Shown: positions 28,102-37,664, counted from the stretch's first letter. The stretch is 64,000 bases of DNA from Chitinophaga pinensis DSM 2588 (GCF_000024005.1 NC_013132.1:2536001-2600000); one strand, 5' to 3'. Translations and numbers: made by a program. The notes: generated by a model from the sequence alone, not told the origin.

Positions 28102-29007
28102 ATGAACATTGTACTTACAGGCTCATTAGGGAATATCGGAAAACCACTTGCAAAAGCATTGTTGCAGAAGGGACATTCCATTACCGTTATCAGCAGTAAC
28201 GCAGACAGACAACAAGAGATCGAATCATTGGGCGCAAAAGCCGCTATTGGCAGTATGCATGATGCAGCATTCCTGACCGCGGCTTTTAAAGGGGCAGACA
28301 TCGTCTACCTGATGGAAACACTGGAAGCTGTCGGCAACTTTTTTGACAAGCAGCTGGATTTTATTGCTGCAATCAGCCAGATCGGCCGAAATTACAAACA
28401 GGCGATTGAGCAGACAGGAGTAAAACAGGTAATACACCTCAGCAGTATCGGTGCGCACATGGATAAAGGAAATGGTATTCTTGCCTTCCATCATAATGTG
28501 GAAAACATCCTGCAGCAACTGCCGGGGGACGTTGCCATTAAGTTTATGCGCCCTGTTGGTTTTTACACTAACATGTTTTCGTTCGTACGTGGACTGAAAG
28601 CAAAAGGCGCCATCGTACAGAACTGGGGCGGGGATGACAAGGAGCCATGGGTGTCTCCGCTGGATATTGCGACTGTGATTGCCGAAGAAGTGGAGACTCC
28701 TTTTGAGGGCAGAAAGATCCGTTATATCGCGAGCGATGAAGTTTCTCCTAATGAAATCGCGGCTGCTTTAGGCGATGCTATCGGAAAACCGGATCTGGCA
28801 TGGCAGGTGATTCCGGACGACCAGTTGCTGGAGAACTGGCTGGCAATTGGTATGAACCCACAGATCGCTAACGGCTTTATGGAAATGCAGGCCAGTATGC
28901 GGGGTGGCGTATTGTATGAAGATTATTTCCGCCACAGACCGACCCTGGGCAAAGTGAAACTGACCGATTTTGCAAAGGATTTTGCAGCCGTATACAACAA
29001 GGACTAA
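28102..29007 (+). CDS. NAD(P)-binding NmrA-like oxidoreductase or redox sensor
   Basis: A 301-residue Rossmann-fold protein from the ATG at 28102. The in-frame TTG at 28078 only adds eight residues. The glycine-rich dinucleotide motif is at the N-terminus (IVLTGSLGNIGKPLAKALL). The remaining sequence follows the atypical short-chain dehydrogenase NmrA/HSCARG line (VIHLSSIGAHMDKGNG, IKFMRPVGFYTNMF, DIATVIAEEV). Such proteins reduce small electrophiles or sense the NADP/NADPH ratio, and the canonical YxxxK pair is not obvious. An AraC-family regulator follows 107 bases downstream on the same strand and may control it. Confidence 0.88.
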   Translation: MNIVLTGSLGNIGKPLAKALLQKGHSITVISSNADRQQEIESLGAKAAIGSMHDAAFLTAAFKGADIVYLMETLEAVGNFFDKQLDFIAAISQIGRNYKQAIEQTGVKQVIHLSSIGAHMDKGNGILAFHHNVENILQQLPGDVAIKFMRPVGFYTNMFSFVRGLKAKGAIVQNWGGDDKEPWVSPLDIATVIAEEVETPFEGRKIRYIASDEVSPNEIAAALGDAIGKPDLAWQVIPDDQLLENWLAIGMNPQIANGFMEMQASMRGGVLYEDYFRHRPTLGKVKLTDFAKDFAAVYNKD

Positions 29008-29025
29008 CCAGGATGGGCTTACACG

Positions 29026-29064
29026 TGACAGGAAGCTTTGCCGTAATGGAAAGTCTTCCTGTCA
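29026..29064 (+). terminator. Hairpin after the NmrA-like gene
   Basis: TGACAGGAAG (29026-29035) pairs perfectly with CTTCCTGTCA (29055-29064). There is no T run after it, so termination is likely but not certain. It could alternatively be a regulator binding site upstream of the AraC gene. Confidence 0.5.
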
Positions 29065-29114
29065 GCTGTGAGCGATTATTATAGTAACTTTAAAGTGGTT
29101 TTATCTTCCCGGTC

Positions 29115-30035
29115 ATGGCAAATGTAAAAACACAAAGAATTAAAACGATCAGTGAGTTTCATCAACTCAGGGGATTGTCTACGCCAGAGCATCCGCTGAT
29201 CAGTATCGTGGATTATGCGGCTATCAAACGTCCGTCTGATATCAGTGAAATAAGCTGGGTATGCGACTTTTATAATATATCCCTTAAACGGGGACTGGAT
29301 GCTAAACTGAAGTATGGTCAGCAGGAATATGATTTTGATGAAGGTCTCATGTTTTTCATTTCCCCCAACCAGGTGTTCCGTGTGGCCGCAGAACCGAATG
29401 CGTCTTCGGAGCGCTCCGGATGGATGTTGCTGATTCACCCGGATTTTCTCTGGAATACACCCCTGGCGAAGAAGATCCGGCAATATGAATACTTTGGCTA
29501 TTCCGTGAATGAGGCATTGTTTCTTTCTGAAAAAGAAGAAACAATCATTAACAACATCATTCAGGCGATACGACAGGAATACCATTCCAACATTGATAAA
29601 TTCAGTCAGCAAATTATTATTTCCCAGATAGAAACTTTGCTCAATTACTCCGAGCGATTCTATCACAGGCAGTTCCTTACCCGGAAGATCAGTAACCACA
29701 AGGTGCTGGACCGTATGGAGGATGTACTTGCGGATTACTTTAACAATGAAGAAGCGCTGAAGAATGGTTTGCCGACTGTGCAGTACCTGGCGAATGCGCT
29801 GCATGTATCTACCAAGTACCTGAGCAGTTTATTAAAGGTGCTGACAGGACAAACGGCACAACAGCATATTCATGAACAGCTGATAGAAAGGGCAAAAGAG
29901 AAGTTATCAACAACGGACTTGTCGGTGAATGAGATCGCGTATGAATTAGGATTTGAACATCCACAGTCATTTACTAAGTTGTTTAAACTGAAGACAAGCC
30001 TTTCTCCGCTGGCATTCCGGAAGAGCTTTAATTAA
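29115..30035 (+). CDS. AraC-family transcriptional regulator
   Basis: A 306-residue regulator. The N-terminal 190 residues form an AraC-type cupin-like sensing domain (FDEGLMFFISPNQVFRVAAE). The C-terminal HTH_18 domain (about 205-305) has both helix-turn-helix units: VQYLANALHVSTKYLSSLLK, and SVNEIAYELGFEHPQSFTKL followed by FKLKTSLSPLAFRKSF. It belongs to the type often found next to an NAD(P)-binding oxidoreductase it regulates. The upstream gene on the same strand is the obvious candidate target. The inducer is unknown. Confidence 0.93.
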   Translation: MANVKTQRIKTISEFHQLRGLSTPEHPLISIVDYAAIKRPSDISEISWVCDFYNISLKRGLDAKLKYGQQEYDFDEGLMFFISPNQVFRVAAEPNASSERSGWMLLIHPDFLWNTPLAKKIRQYEYFGYSVNEALFLSEKEETIINNIIQAIRQEYHSNIDKFSQQIIISQIETLLNYSERFYHRQFLTRKISNHKVLDRMEDVLADYFNNEEALKNGLPTVQYLANALHVSTKYLSSLLKVLTGQTAQQHIHEQLIERAKEKLSTTDLSVNEIAYELGFEHPQSFTKLFKLKTSLSPLAFRKSFN

Positions 30036-30157
30036 AAAAGCCGGTAAGGAATTACCAGCTATTTTTAACAATGACTATGCAAAAAACAAGAATGAGGACT
30101 GAAACGGTATTGGGGTTTTGTTAAGTACTCATTTTATTTGGGGGTTAACAATGCAAC

Positions 30158-31282
30158 TTATCTTAAATAATAGGTGCTGTCACCTGGATGCAGGTCATAG
30201 CCTGCGGGAAATTGTTTAAGGAATTTTTCGGGGTTATTTCGTTCCATGGCAATTCGGGCTAGCTTGCCTGTGATGGGTTTGTCAAACTTAATCCTGAGAT
30301 CAAGGTATCTCGCTGCTGTTTCTTCAATCTCCTGTGTATTGGTGGTACGCAGATAAATTTTACCTTTTGCCCAATCTAAAAGATCCTTTTTGTTGGGACT
30401 GATTTCTATGTTCCCTTCGGAATAGATGGCTGCATTACCGGGTGTAATTTCCTTTTCCTGGCCGCCCCCGGAAACTCTTACTTTGCCTTTCAACAATGAG
30501 ACTACTACATTTCCTGTTTTATAACTGTTAATGTTGAACGCGGTTCCCAGTGCCTTTGTCTCGGTATCTGCAGCATAGACAACAAATGGTTTTGTAGCAT
30601 CTTCTGCGGCTTCTATGTAAGCTTCGCCTGCAAGGGTGAGGTTTCTTCTATTGCCGAATATGAGAGGGAATGTTGCGGTTGTTTTGGAATTCATCACAAT
30701 CTGCGTACCATCAGATAGTTTCAGCTGATAGCTGCCGCCATCCGGAACAGCCACAGAAGCGTTTTCTCCCGGGAGAATTTCGGTATCGAATACCTGACCA
30801 TCATCTGTGGTGATTACTCCTTTTTCATTTATTGACAAGCCTTGTCCCATAATGGTTTTTATGGCAGTACCATATGTCAGGGTAATGGCTTTCTGATTAT
30901 TGGCAAAAAATGCTTTGTCCAAATGAGGCGAGGGTATATTGCTGGTATTGCCGGGTCTGAACCATATGAAGGCTGTAACGGCGGCTGCGGCAAGTGTGGT
31001 ACCTGCAATGGTATACCACCGCCTTCGTGAATTATTTTTATAAGATGGGGCTGGGAGTGTCTCTACATTATTTATTTCGTTAGTGATTGATGTAATTATC
31101 GCATCAATATCTGTTTTTGGTATTGTGACTGCTCCCAGTTTTTTATGCAGATGTTTTGAAATATTGGCAACTTCCGGATGGACTGCTATTAGTAAATCCA
31201 GTATTTCTTTCTCCTCCTGGGAGATTGTGCCGGTAATTTCGGAGATAATGAGGGTTTCAATTGCTGGTGAAATGTTTTCCAT
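30158..31282 (-). CDS. FecR-family anti-sigma/regulatory protein (module 2)
   Basis: A 374-residue inner-membrane regulator. A cytoplasmic N-terminus (1-85) is followed by one helix near 88-108 (WYTIAGTTLAAAAVTAFIWF), the FecR domain (VAVPDGGSYQLKLSDGTQIV, GEAYIEAA, LGTAFNINSY) and a C-terminal DUF4974-like region (TTNTQEIEETAARYLDLRIK). The tail is unusual: instead of the common short ending it continues into NPEKFLKQFPAGYDLHPGDS. It starts 10 bases after the sigma stop, so both are co-translated. The pair is transcribed away from the SusC/SusD genes it presumably serves. Confidence 0.9.
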   Translation of the reverse strand: MENISPAIETLIISEITGTISQEEKEILDLLIAVHPEVANISKHLHKKLGAVTIPKTDIDAIITSITNEINNVETLPAPSYKNNSRRRWYTIAGTTLAAAAVTAFIWFRPGNTSNIPSPHLDKAFFANNQKAITLTYGTAIKTIMGQGLSINEKGVITTDDGQVFDTEILPGENASVAVPDGGSYQLKLSDGTQIVMNSKTTATFPLIFGNRRNLTLAGEAYIEAAEDATKPFVVYAADTETKALGTAFNINSYKTGNVVVSLLKGKVRVSGGGQEKEITPGNAAIYSEGNIEISPNKKDLLDWAKGKIYLRTTNTQEIEETAARYLDLRIKFDKPITGKLARIAMERNNPEKFLKQFPAGYDLHPGDSTYYLR

Positions 31283-31292
31283 GGTAGATTAT

Positions 31293-31898
31293 TTAAAGTG
31301 AGTGAGGGGGATTGGGGGTGATCTGATTTTTGCTTTGAACCTGTTCGCGTAGATATTTCATGACTGTTGCTACATGTTTTCTAACAGTACCTACAGTAAT
31401 GTTTTCTGATTGGGCAACATCTTCCTCATCAAGAAGCTCCACTTTAACTTTGATAAATACGTCTGCTCTTTTTGTTCCATGAATTTTTGCCAGGTTGTTT
31501 TTAAACTGAGATAATTGATCCAGATAAATAAGTTCGTGCTCCATCGCTGAGTCGTCTGTGGCTCTGCCTAAAACCTGAGAAGCTGTATCATATGACATCG
31601 CGTCAAGTGAAGACGTCTTTTTCGGCGCGTTATTTTTTTTCCAGACTTTGTATTCGCACATCCTTATCAGATAGGCTTTTAACACCAGTATTGTGGTGGC
31701 AGTCGATCTTTTTTTCCATAACGCTATAAAAATTTCCTGTACGAGATCTTCCACACCTTCTTTATTCTGAAGATTTTTGTAGGCAAGCAAATACAAAAAG
31801 CGCTCATACTTTTCATATATCATCTTAAAAGCGAGCTGGTCATTATTGCTAAGTCTGTGTAGCAGCTCCGGATCGTCCTGGTAGTCTATCATGCACAT
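31293..31898 (-). CDS. ECF-type RNA polymerase sigma factor (module 2)
   Basis: A 201-residue sigma-70 family protein. Region 2 is clear (IYEKYERFLYLLAYKNLQNK, then VEDLVQEIFIALWKKR). Region 4 is more divergent than in the other two sigma factors of the window: VKVELLDEEDVAQSENITVG then TVRKHVATVMKYLRE, lacking the usual LPxRRRxVF phrase before the helix-turn-helix. It begins with ATG-TGC-ATG, so the start may be 31898 or 31892. It is divergent from the SusC gene across a 312-base intergenic region, an arrangement that would let it act on the SusC promoter without being on the same transcript. Confidence 0.88.
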   Translation of the reverse strand: MCMIDYQDDPELLHRLSNNDQLAFKMIYEKYERFLYLLAYKNLQNKEGVEDLVQEIFIALWKKRSTATTILVLKAYLIRMCEYKVWKKNNAPKKTSSLDAMSYDTASQVLGRATDDSAMEHELIYLDQLSQFKNNLAKIHGTKRADVFIKVKVELLDEEDVAQSENITVGTVRKHVATVMKYLREQVQSKNQITPNPPHSL

Positions 31899-32210
31899 TG
31901 GTTTTGGTGGTTTTTACTTGCAAAGCGTTTTTAAAGCACGTGGATAGAGCATCATAATAATAGTAACACATGGATGGTTCTTTTGAGGTTGAAGGCCGTT
32001 TATATATAAGTATAGCTGAAGTGAAAAATGAAGTACAGGTAAAAATTCTTATGACAATCCTATGACGTTTTTGATAAGTTAGGTGTCATAACAATCAAGG
32101 AATCGTAAAAATGCGGATGTCATTAAAAAAATGCTTCTATACACTACTCATTTTTCCGGTTAGATGCACTTAATGGTAGGAGTGTTTCAAAACAAATATT
32201 CCAACACATT
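31899..32210. other. Divergent control region of module 2
   Basis: 312 A+T-rich bases between the sigma and SusC genes. It must carry promoters for both, but I could not pick a convincing TTG/TAnnTTTG pair. No coding sequence or strong hairpin was seen. Confidence 0.4.
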
Positions 32211-35200
32211 ATGAAAAAATGTACATCTAGCTTTAACCTCTGTCTGATGCTGCTATTCAGTATGTTTTTTGTACATGGAACGTATGCTCAGGGACGAAAA
32301 TCAACCGAAACAACTTTAGTTTCTTTTAGCGGGGCAAGTATTCCTTTATCTACGCTTGTCGAGAAGATTGAGAATGAAACGCAATTTCATATTCTTGGGA
32401 TCATTGCGTATGACAGTATTATGGTATCAGCCGATCTTGCGGGAAAACCTTTGTCTTTTGTATTGGATGAGATCAACAGAAAGTATGGTCTTAAATGGGA
32501 AGTATATGGTTGGGATATTCACCTGACCCAGACTTTCCCACCTAAAAATGCATCTGCGTCGGGGCAGCAGTTGATTATACCTGCGCCCAGACTGTATCAG
32601 TTCAGAGGCACTGTCTCCGATAATGATGGTAAGCCCTTGTTTGAAGCAACAGTGACCCGCTGTGGGACCAATAAGAAAAAAATCACAAATGAAAAGGGGG
32701 CGTTTTCGTTAGATGCAGAAGATTCTGTTATTACTATAGCCGTGTCTTTCGTAGGATGTGAGTCGGTGGAGCAAATTATTCATTACAGACAGAAATACAA
32801 TATTGTTTTAAAACAGGTGAGTACCTCTATTAAAGAAGTGATTTGTGATGGCTATTCGAAAGAATCACGTGAAGCATCTATGGCGACTATATTTACGCTA
32901 ACGTCTTCGGAAATAGAAAAACATCCAGCCAATAATCTGGCAGATGTACTTAGAGGAAGGGTGCCCGGATTGAATATTGTTCCCTTGAATGGAGTGACGG
33001 GATCGTCTTTTAAGTTTGAGTTAAGAGGAAGAAACTCTATACTAAATGCAGGCAGTCCTTTGTTTTTGATCAATGGTGTTCCCATTGTTAGTGATAACCT
33101 CAATCAGTTGTCAAGTGTCATTACCAATAATACAACAGCAGGGGCTGGTCCTTTTATTGTCATAAATGTGAATGAAATAGAGTCTGTTCAGGTATCCAGA
33201 GATGCGATCGCTACAAGTATTTATGGCAGCCGTGGAGGGAACGGAGTGATTGCCATCTGGCTGAAGTCTGCCGTTCCGGGTGTTTCACGGATGGTTGCAA
33301 ATGTGAATACCGGGATAAGTAGTGTGGCTCATAAGTTCAATTTGTTATCGCCAGATCAGTATATGGATTTGCGTAAGGAGGCTTTTAAGAATGATGGTAT
33401 TACACCGGTGAATAGTCGCGGAGGAGCGGGTTATGCGCCGGATTTGTTTGATACGACTGAAAAATATATTGATTGGCAGAAATTACTGTATGGTCGCGTA
33501 ACATCTGTGACAGATGCTAATCTTTCTGTCTCACATGGTGGAGACCTTGTTTCATCTTATATCGGATTTGGATATTGGCGGGAGGGGTCTGTAATGGACA
33601 ATGATATGAATTTCCAGCGGATATCCCTTAATTCTTCATTAAAGTGTTTTCTGCCAGACAAGCGATTCTCCATTGAGTCGCAATTTTATTTTTCTTCAAA
33701 TACAAATAAAATATTTAACGGATCCCTGATGGGCGTTTTGCTTCCCCAGAATGCTGCCCGGTTTATGGGCCGGAACAAGGATCTGAAATGGGCAGAATGG
33801 CTGGACTGGTCGAGGAATCCGGATGCAGACAGGAAGAAGACATATAAAATGAACATCAACAGTGTCATATTTAATCTAAGTCCACAGTTCCTTAGCCATA
33901 ATAAAAAACTGCTTGTTAAGACAAACATTGGTGCGAATGCAAATTTTGTGAATGAAAGTTCTCTAATACCTTCTGGCGCAATGATGCCGCTTCCCGCTGA
34001 TTCCCTGCCAGGAAGATCTTTTCTCGCAAACAGTGTGTCAAATAGTATTATCGTCGAACCGGTCGTGGAATATACCTGGAGATGGTTGAAATTATTAGCA
34101 GGAGGGACTTATCAGTATTCTAAAACAAGCGGTGATAGTAGTTCCGGATATTATTATGATCATCGTTATGCACCTGCTGAAGGGAGGGCTCCTTTGATTA
34201 CGGATCGCAGTCCTGTAATCCGTGAATATAAATACGGGTCTGTATTTGGTAAGCTGGATTATAATTATTCGAATATTTACTTCTTCAACTTTACCATCAG
34301 GAGAGATGGCAGTAGTCGGTTTGCACCCCAGACCAGATTCGGTAATTTCTGGGCGACTGCTATTGCATGGAATTTTGCAAAGGAATCATTTTTAAGAATT
34401 CCGAAGAAGACATTGGAGTACGCGAAGTTAAGATTTAGCTATGGCATAACAGGAAGCGATCAGATCGGGGACTACAGGTATTTACAATTCTGGCAACCGT
34501 CCAAAGCGTCTTTGCCCGACACGAAAGGTCTTTCATTAGGATCGCTGTATAATTCCAAGTACTCATGGGAGCAAAGTGAAAAAATAGAATTCTCACTGGA
34601 TTTTTTGATGTTTGATGGAAAGTTTTCGGGTAACGTCGCTTATTTTCTAAACAGAAATACGAGACAGCTGGTGGAATACAAGCTTCCCCGCCAGACAGGC
34701 TATAAAAGTATCCTTAAGAATTTTGATGCTGAAATCCAGAATCGTGGAATCGAGTTGTTCCTTGAGGCCAGGCAGTTGAAGCTAGGCGCTTTTCAGTTGA
34801 GTGCAGGGTTTAATCTGACTGCCGCAAAGAATACCCTTGGTTCGTTTGACGGACTGAGTCAATCGGACTATTCTTCCAGGTTTATCATAGGGAAGTCACT
34901 TAATGCTAAAAAGTTATATCGTTGGAATGGTGTTGATAAAGCAACCGGCTTTGACAAATTTGATGATATTAATGGTGATGATAAGTTAAACGAAAATGAT
35001 CTGATGTATTTTGATCATACTGATCCAAAGTATCAGGGAGGGCTGACGCTGAGTGTCAGTTATAAGGGATGGTCATTTTCTACCTCTTCCGAATTCAAAA
35101 AAGTCTCGGTACCCAGTTACACCTATAATGTCCTGATGGGAGGGGCAAACTGGGGTAGTCTTTCCAATCAACTGGCCGTTGTTGATAAACGTTGGCGTCA

Positions 35201-35543
35201 GCCAGGCGATGAAGCTGAGTTTTCGAAGGCATCCGCATTATCTAACAGTCCTGTGAATTTATACAGGGCTAATCTCATTAATTCCAGTCGTGCTATTACT
35301 AACGGCAGCTTTTGGGCACTAAGAGATGTTAATATATGTTACACATTCAGAAACCCTGATCTGGCCATCAGGCACATTGATAAAATTGAGTTGTCCTTAA
35401 AGGCGCAGAATTTACTGACCATTTCGCCATACGATGCAGGCGATGCTGAAATAGCAAACCTGTATGCTTTGCCTACACTCCGAACTGTCGTTGCAAGCCT
35501 TAAAATTTATTTTGGTAATCCCTTAAAGAAGAAAATGATATGA
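32211..35543 (+). CDS. SusC/RagA TonB-linked outer-membrane transporter with STN domain (module 2)
   Basis: A 1,110-residue receptor. Signal peptide (LCLMLLFSMFFVHGTYAQ), STN domain (about 40-105, PLSTLVEKIENETQFHILGI), carboxypeptidase-regulatory-like domain (about 125-205, FRGTVSDNDGKPLFEATVTR), plug (about 215-350, ending ATSIYGSRGGNGVIAI) and barrel. The protein is divergent from the module 1 and 3 receptors: the plug motif reads VQVSRDAIATSIYGSRGG rather than ILKDASATAIYGSKAA. The STN domain again indicates signalling to the FecR/sigma pair encoded divergently upstream. The stop overlaps the SusD start by four bases (ATGA), implying translational coupling. Confidence 0.94.
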   Translation: MKKCTSSFNLCLMLLFSMFFVHGTYAQGRKSTETTLVSFSGASIPLSTLVEKIENETQFHILGIIAYDSIMVSADLAGKPLSFVLDEINRKYGLKWEVYGWDIHLTQTFPPKNASASGQQLIIPAPRLYQFRGTVSDNDGKPLFEATVTRCGTNKKKITNEKGAFSLDAEDSVITIAVSFVGCESVEQIIHYRQKYNIVLKQVSTSIKEVICDGYSKESREASMATIFTLTSSEIEKHPANNLADVLRGRVPGLNIVPLNGVTGSSFKFELRGRNSILNAGSPLFLINGVPIVSDNLNQLSSVITNNTTAGAGPFIVINVNEIESVQVSRDAIATSIYGSRGGNGVIAIWLKSAVPGVSRMVANVNTGISSVAHKFNLLSPDQYMDLRKEAFKNDGITPVNSRGGAGYAPDLFDTTEKYIDWQKLLYGRVTSVTDANLSVSHGGDLVSSYIGFGYWREGSVMDNDMNFQRISLNSSLKCFLPDKRFSIESQFYFSSNTNKIFNGSLMGVLLPQNAARFMGRNKDLKWAEWLDWSRNPDADRKKTYKMNINSVIFNLSPQFLSHNKKLLVKTNIGANANFVNESSLIPSGAMMPLPADSLPGRSFLANSVSNSIIVEPVVEYTWRWLKLLAGGTYQYSKTSGDSSSGYYYDHRYAPAEGRAPLITDRSPVIREYKYGSVFGKLDYNYSNIYFFNFTIRRDGSSRFAPQTRFGNFWATAIAWNFAKESFLRIPKKTLEYAKLRFSYGITGSDQIGDYRYLQFWQPSKASLPDTKGLSLGSLYNSKYSWEQSEKIEFSLDFLMFDGKFSGNVAYFLNRNTRQLVEYKLPRQTGYKSILKNFDAEIQNRGIELFLEARQLKLGAFQLSAGFNLTAAKNTLGSFDGLSQSDYSSRFIIGKSLNAKKLYRWNGVDKATGFDKFDDINGDDKLNENDLMYFDHTDPKYQGGLTLSVSYKGWSFSTSSEFKKVSVPSYTYNVLMGGANWGSLSNQLAVVDKRWRQPGDEAEFSKASALSNSPVNLYRANLINSSRAITNGSFWALRDVNICYTFRNPDLAIRHIDKIELSLKAQNLLTISPYDAGDAEIANLYALPTLRTVVASLKIYFGNPLKKKMI

Positions 35544-36934
35544 AGAAAGTTATCGCTGTTTCAGTTCGACTGATATTGTTGTTACTGTATGTGCTGATGA
35601 TATCGGCATGTTCAGAACTGCTGGATGTAGCTCCACCGAATGGTAGTATCGTAGGAGATCAGCCATTTAAGAATATTGCTACGGCTAAAGAGTCGATTAT
35701 GGGCATCTGCAAAACAATGGGGAGTACGCCCAATCCCGTTTGTGGAGGTAGTATTTTAATCGCCCTCTACAGTGGAGAAGCCGTGCAGTTGGGTACTAAC
35801 TCAGATCAGCAGGAATTTGCCAGTGGATTTATCAGTCCGACGAATGGCACACTAGGTACTGTCTTCTGGATGGCGCCTTATAAAATTATCAGTCAGATTA
35901 ATTTTTGTATTGAAGGCATCAATAATAGTAAGGGCATAGCTGCTGCCGATAAATCTCAGCTAACAGCTGAATGCAGATTTTTCAGGGCTCTGGTTTATTT
36001 TCATATGATGAATGTATTTGGTGCGGTTCCGTATATAACGTCAACTGATTACCAGGTAATGCAGGCACAGGGCCGCGATAATCCTGATAAAGTGATGGAT
36101 TCCATCATAGCTGATCTGCAATATGCCAAAATGGAATTGCCTGTTCAGTATCCGATCGGTTATAAGGTAATAGCCAATAAGTATGCAGCAATGGCTTTGC
36201 TGGCGAGGTGTTATTTGCAGCAACAAAAATGGCGTTTGGCAGAACAGGAATGTAAAGGTGTCATTAACAGCGGAATGTATCAATTAGAGCCCCTTGACAG
36301 TGTATTTGTTATTAACAGCAAAGAATCCATCTTCCAGGTGCTTCCCCAGAATATGAGTAACTATTCTATGGAAACAATGTTAATTTATCCCACCAACAGC
36401 TTATATCCAAGGATTGCTTTATCTGATTCCCTGATCCGGCAATTTGATACCGGAGATCAGCGGAAGAGCCATTGGGTAAAAACAGTGATGATTGATCAGG
36501 ATACGTTTTACTGCCCTTACAAGTTAAAAAAGGGATTTCGTTCTGCAGTTGACACCTTTCCAATCGAATTAACGGCAGTCCTCCGCTTGTCAGAGATGTT
36601 TTTAATCCTGGCGGAGTGCAGACTGCAACAAGGGGATCTTGCAGGTGCGGCGGCGAATTTAAATATGGTTCGCCGAAGGGCCGGATTGTCGGCTGTAGGC
36701 GTAGAAACAGGTGTTATCAGTGCCGATAAAATGAAAAGCCTGATCGAACGTGAACGCCAGTTTGAATTTTTCACGGAATGTGGAATTAACTGGTACGATC
36801 TTGTCCGATCAGGAAAAGTAGATGTTGTGATGGCGCAAATCAAAAAGGATTGGGATTCCCGCAGGCGTTTATGGCCTATTCCTAAGATCGATCTGGAAGC
36901 AAATAAAAACCTGACACAAAACCCAGGTTATTGA
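35540..36934 (+). CDS. SusD/RagB-family nutrient-binding lipoprotein (module 2)
   Basis: A 464-residue lipoprotein. Lipobox-like LMISACSELLDV gives the lipidated Cys. SusD-fold motifs are QLTAECRFFRALVYFHMMNV, YAAMALLARCYLQQQKW, EMFLILAECRLQQGDLAGAA and LIERERQFEFFTECGINWYD. It ends with the family-typical KNLTQNPGY. It overlaps the SusC gene by 4 bases. No enzyme, thioredoxin or peptidase gene follows on this strand, so the module is a bare transporter unit and the substrate is unknown. Confidence 0.93.
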   Translation: MKKVIAVSVRLILLLLYVLMISACSELLDVAPPNGSIVGDQPFKNIATAKESIMGICKTMGSTPNPVCGGSILIALYSGEAVQLGTNSDQQEFASGFISPTNGTLGTVFWMAPYKIISQINFCIEGINNSKGIAAADKSQLTAECRFFRALVYFHMMNVFGAVPYITSTDYQVMQAQGRDNPDKVMDSIIADLQYAKMELPVQYPIGYKVIANKYAAMALLARCYLQQQKWRLAEQECKGVINSGMYQLEPLDSVFVINSKESIFQVLPQNMSNYSMETMLIYPTNSLYPRIALSDSLIRQFDTGDQRKSHWVKTVMIDQDTFYCPYKLKKGFRSAVDTFPIELTAVLRLSEMFLILAECRLQQGDLAGAAANLNMVRRRAGLSAVGVETGVISADKMKSLIERERQFEFFTECGINWYDLVRSGKVDVVMAQIKKDWDSRRRLWPIPKIDLEANKNLTQNPGY

Positions 36935-36970
36935 TCTGACGTCATTTTAAAGGTTAGACAATTGTTTTCT

Positions 36971-37222
36971 CTACCACAGCAGGTATCCGGTTGTGTATAT
37001 GAAAACATTGTCTTTCGCCCTGAGACAGACGCCTACGGCAGGCACGCAGAGATCCTGTGCATCCTGTTGTGTGACGCCTTGTAGCACAGTTTGTCCGTTC
37101 CAGTCTATCCAGTCATGTAGTGCATCGGCAGCAGCTGTATTTACATTTGCACTGACAGCTGCACCTATGCCGAGAACTGCGGCAAAGGTCATTACGAGGA
37201 TTTTTGTTTTTTTCATAGTCAT
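36971..37222 (-). CDS. Small secreted protein, DUF6520-like
   Basis: An 83-residue protein with a clear signal peptide (MTMKKTKILVMTFAAVLGIG, cleavage probably after AVSA). A second in-frame ATG lies two codons later. The mature part is about 60 residues and contains the pair C-x6-C in LCVPAVGVCLRA, which could form a disulfide. Small proteins of this layout (KKTKI-type signal, a short W/N-rich middle and two cysteines) resemble what is called DUF6520 in Bacteroidota, where function is unknown. It converges on the SusD gene of module 2, with 36 bases between the stops. Confidence 0.7.
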   Translation of the reverse strand: MTMKKTKILVMTFAAVLGIGAAVSANVNTAAADALHDWIDWNGQTVLQGVTQQDAQDLCVPAVGVCLRAKDNVFIYTTGYLLW

Positions 37223-37548
37223 TGTTTTAGATTATTCGAGGTTGATATTCTTTTGGTGATTTTGAGCAATTCAATAAAAGAACATACCGGTTGCGTCAGG
37301 CGGCATGGTCCGGATCCTGTGAATACAGGCTTTCATAGTGCAGGCGTTATTTCAAAAAAAAATAAAGAGATTTTGCCGGATACTTAATGCTGTTTATGTC
37401 CCTTGTTATTTACCGGGCCGGCAACCTGGTATAGAAGCAATGCGTCTTTAATTCTGTTGCATAATACAGAAATATCTTATCAAGTATGTTAATCACATGT
37501 TAACACAACACTATTGTTAATGATTCATTATTCACTGACAGTCATAAA

Positions 37549-37581
37549 AAACGGGGCTAATCCAAAAGGATAGCCCCGTTT
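37549..37581 (-). terminator. Hairpin terminator downstream of the PH-domain gene
   Basis: AAACGGGGCTA (37549-37559) pairs perfectly with TAGCCCCGTTT (37571-37581), with A and T tracts on both sides. It lies about 175 bases beyond the PH-domain stop, leaving an unusually long 3' untranslated region. Confidence 0.75.
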
Positions 37582-37582
37582 A

Positions 37583-37664
37583 AGTATAGTCTGACTATAT
37601 TTATCTTACGTTAATCTTAGCTTTAAAAGGGAGCATCAACGTAAGTTGAGTATAGGCTGACTAT
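37583..37664. repeat. Direct repeat flanking an inverted repeat
   Basis: AGTATAGTCTGACTAT (37583-37598) and AGTATAGGCTGACTAT (37649-37664) differ at one base. Between them CTTACGTT (37605-37612) and AACGTAAG (37638-37645) form an inverted repeat. It falls in the 3' region of the PH-domain transcript. Confidence 0.5.

Noticed and set aside
29079..29804. Minus-strand ORF of 241 codons
   Set aside because: It lies wholly opposite the AraC-family gene, whose domains are clear. The antisense protein is His/Cys/Arg-rich without any family pattern.
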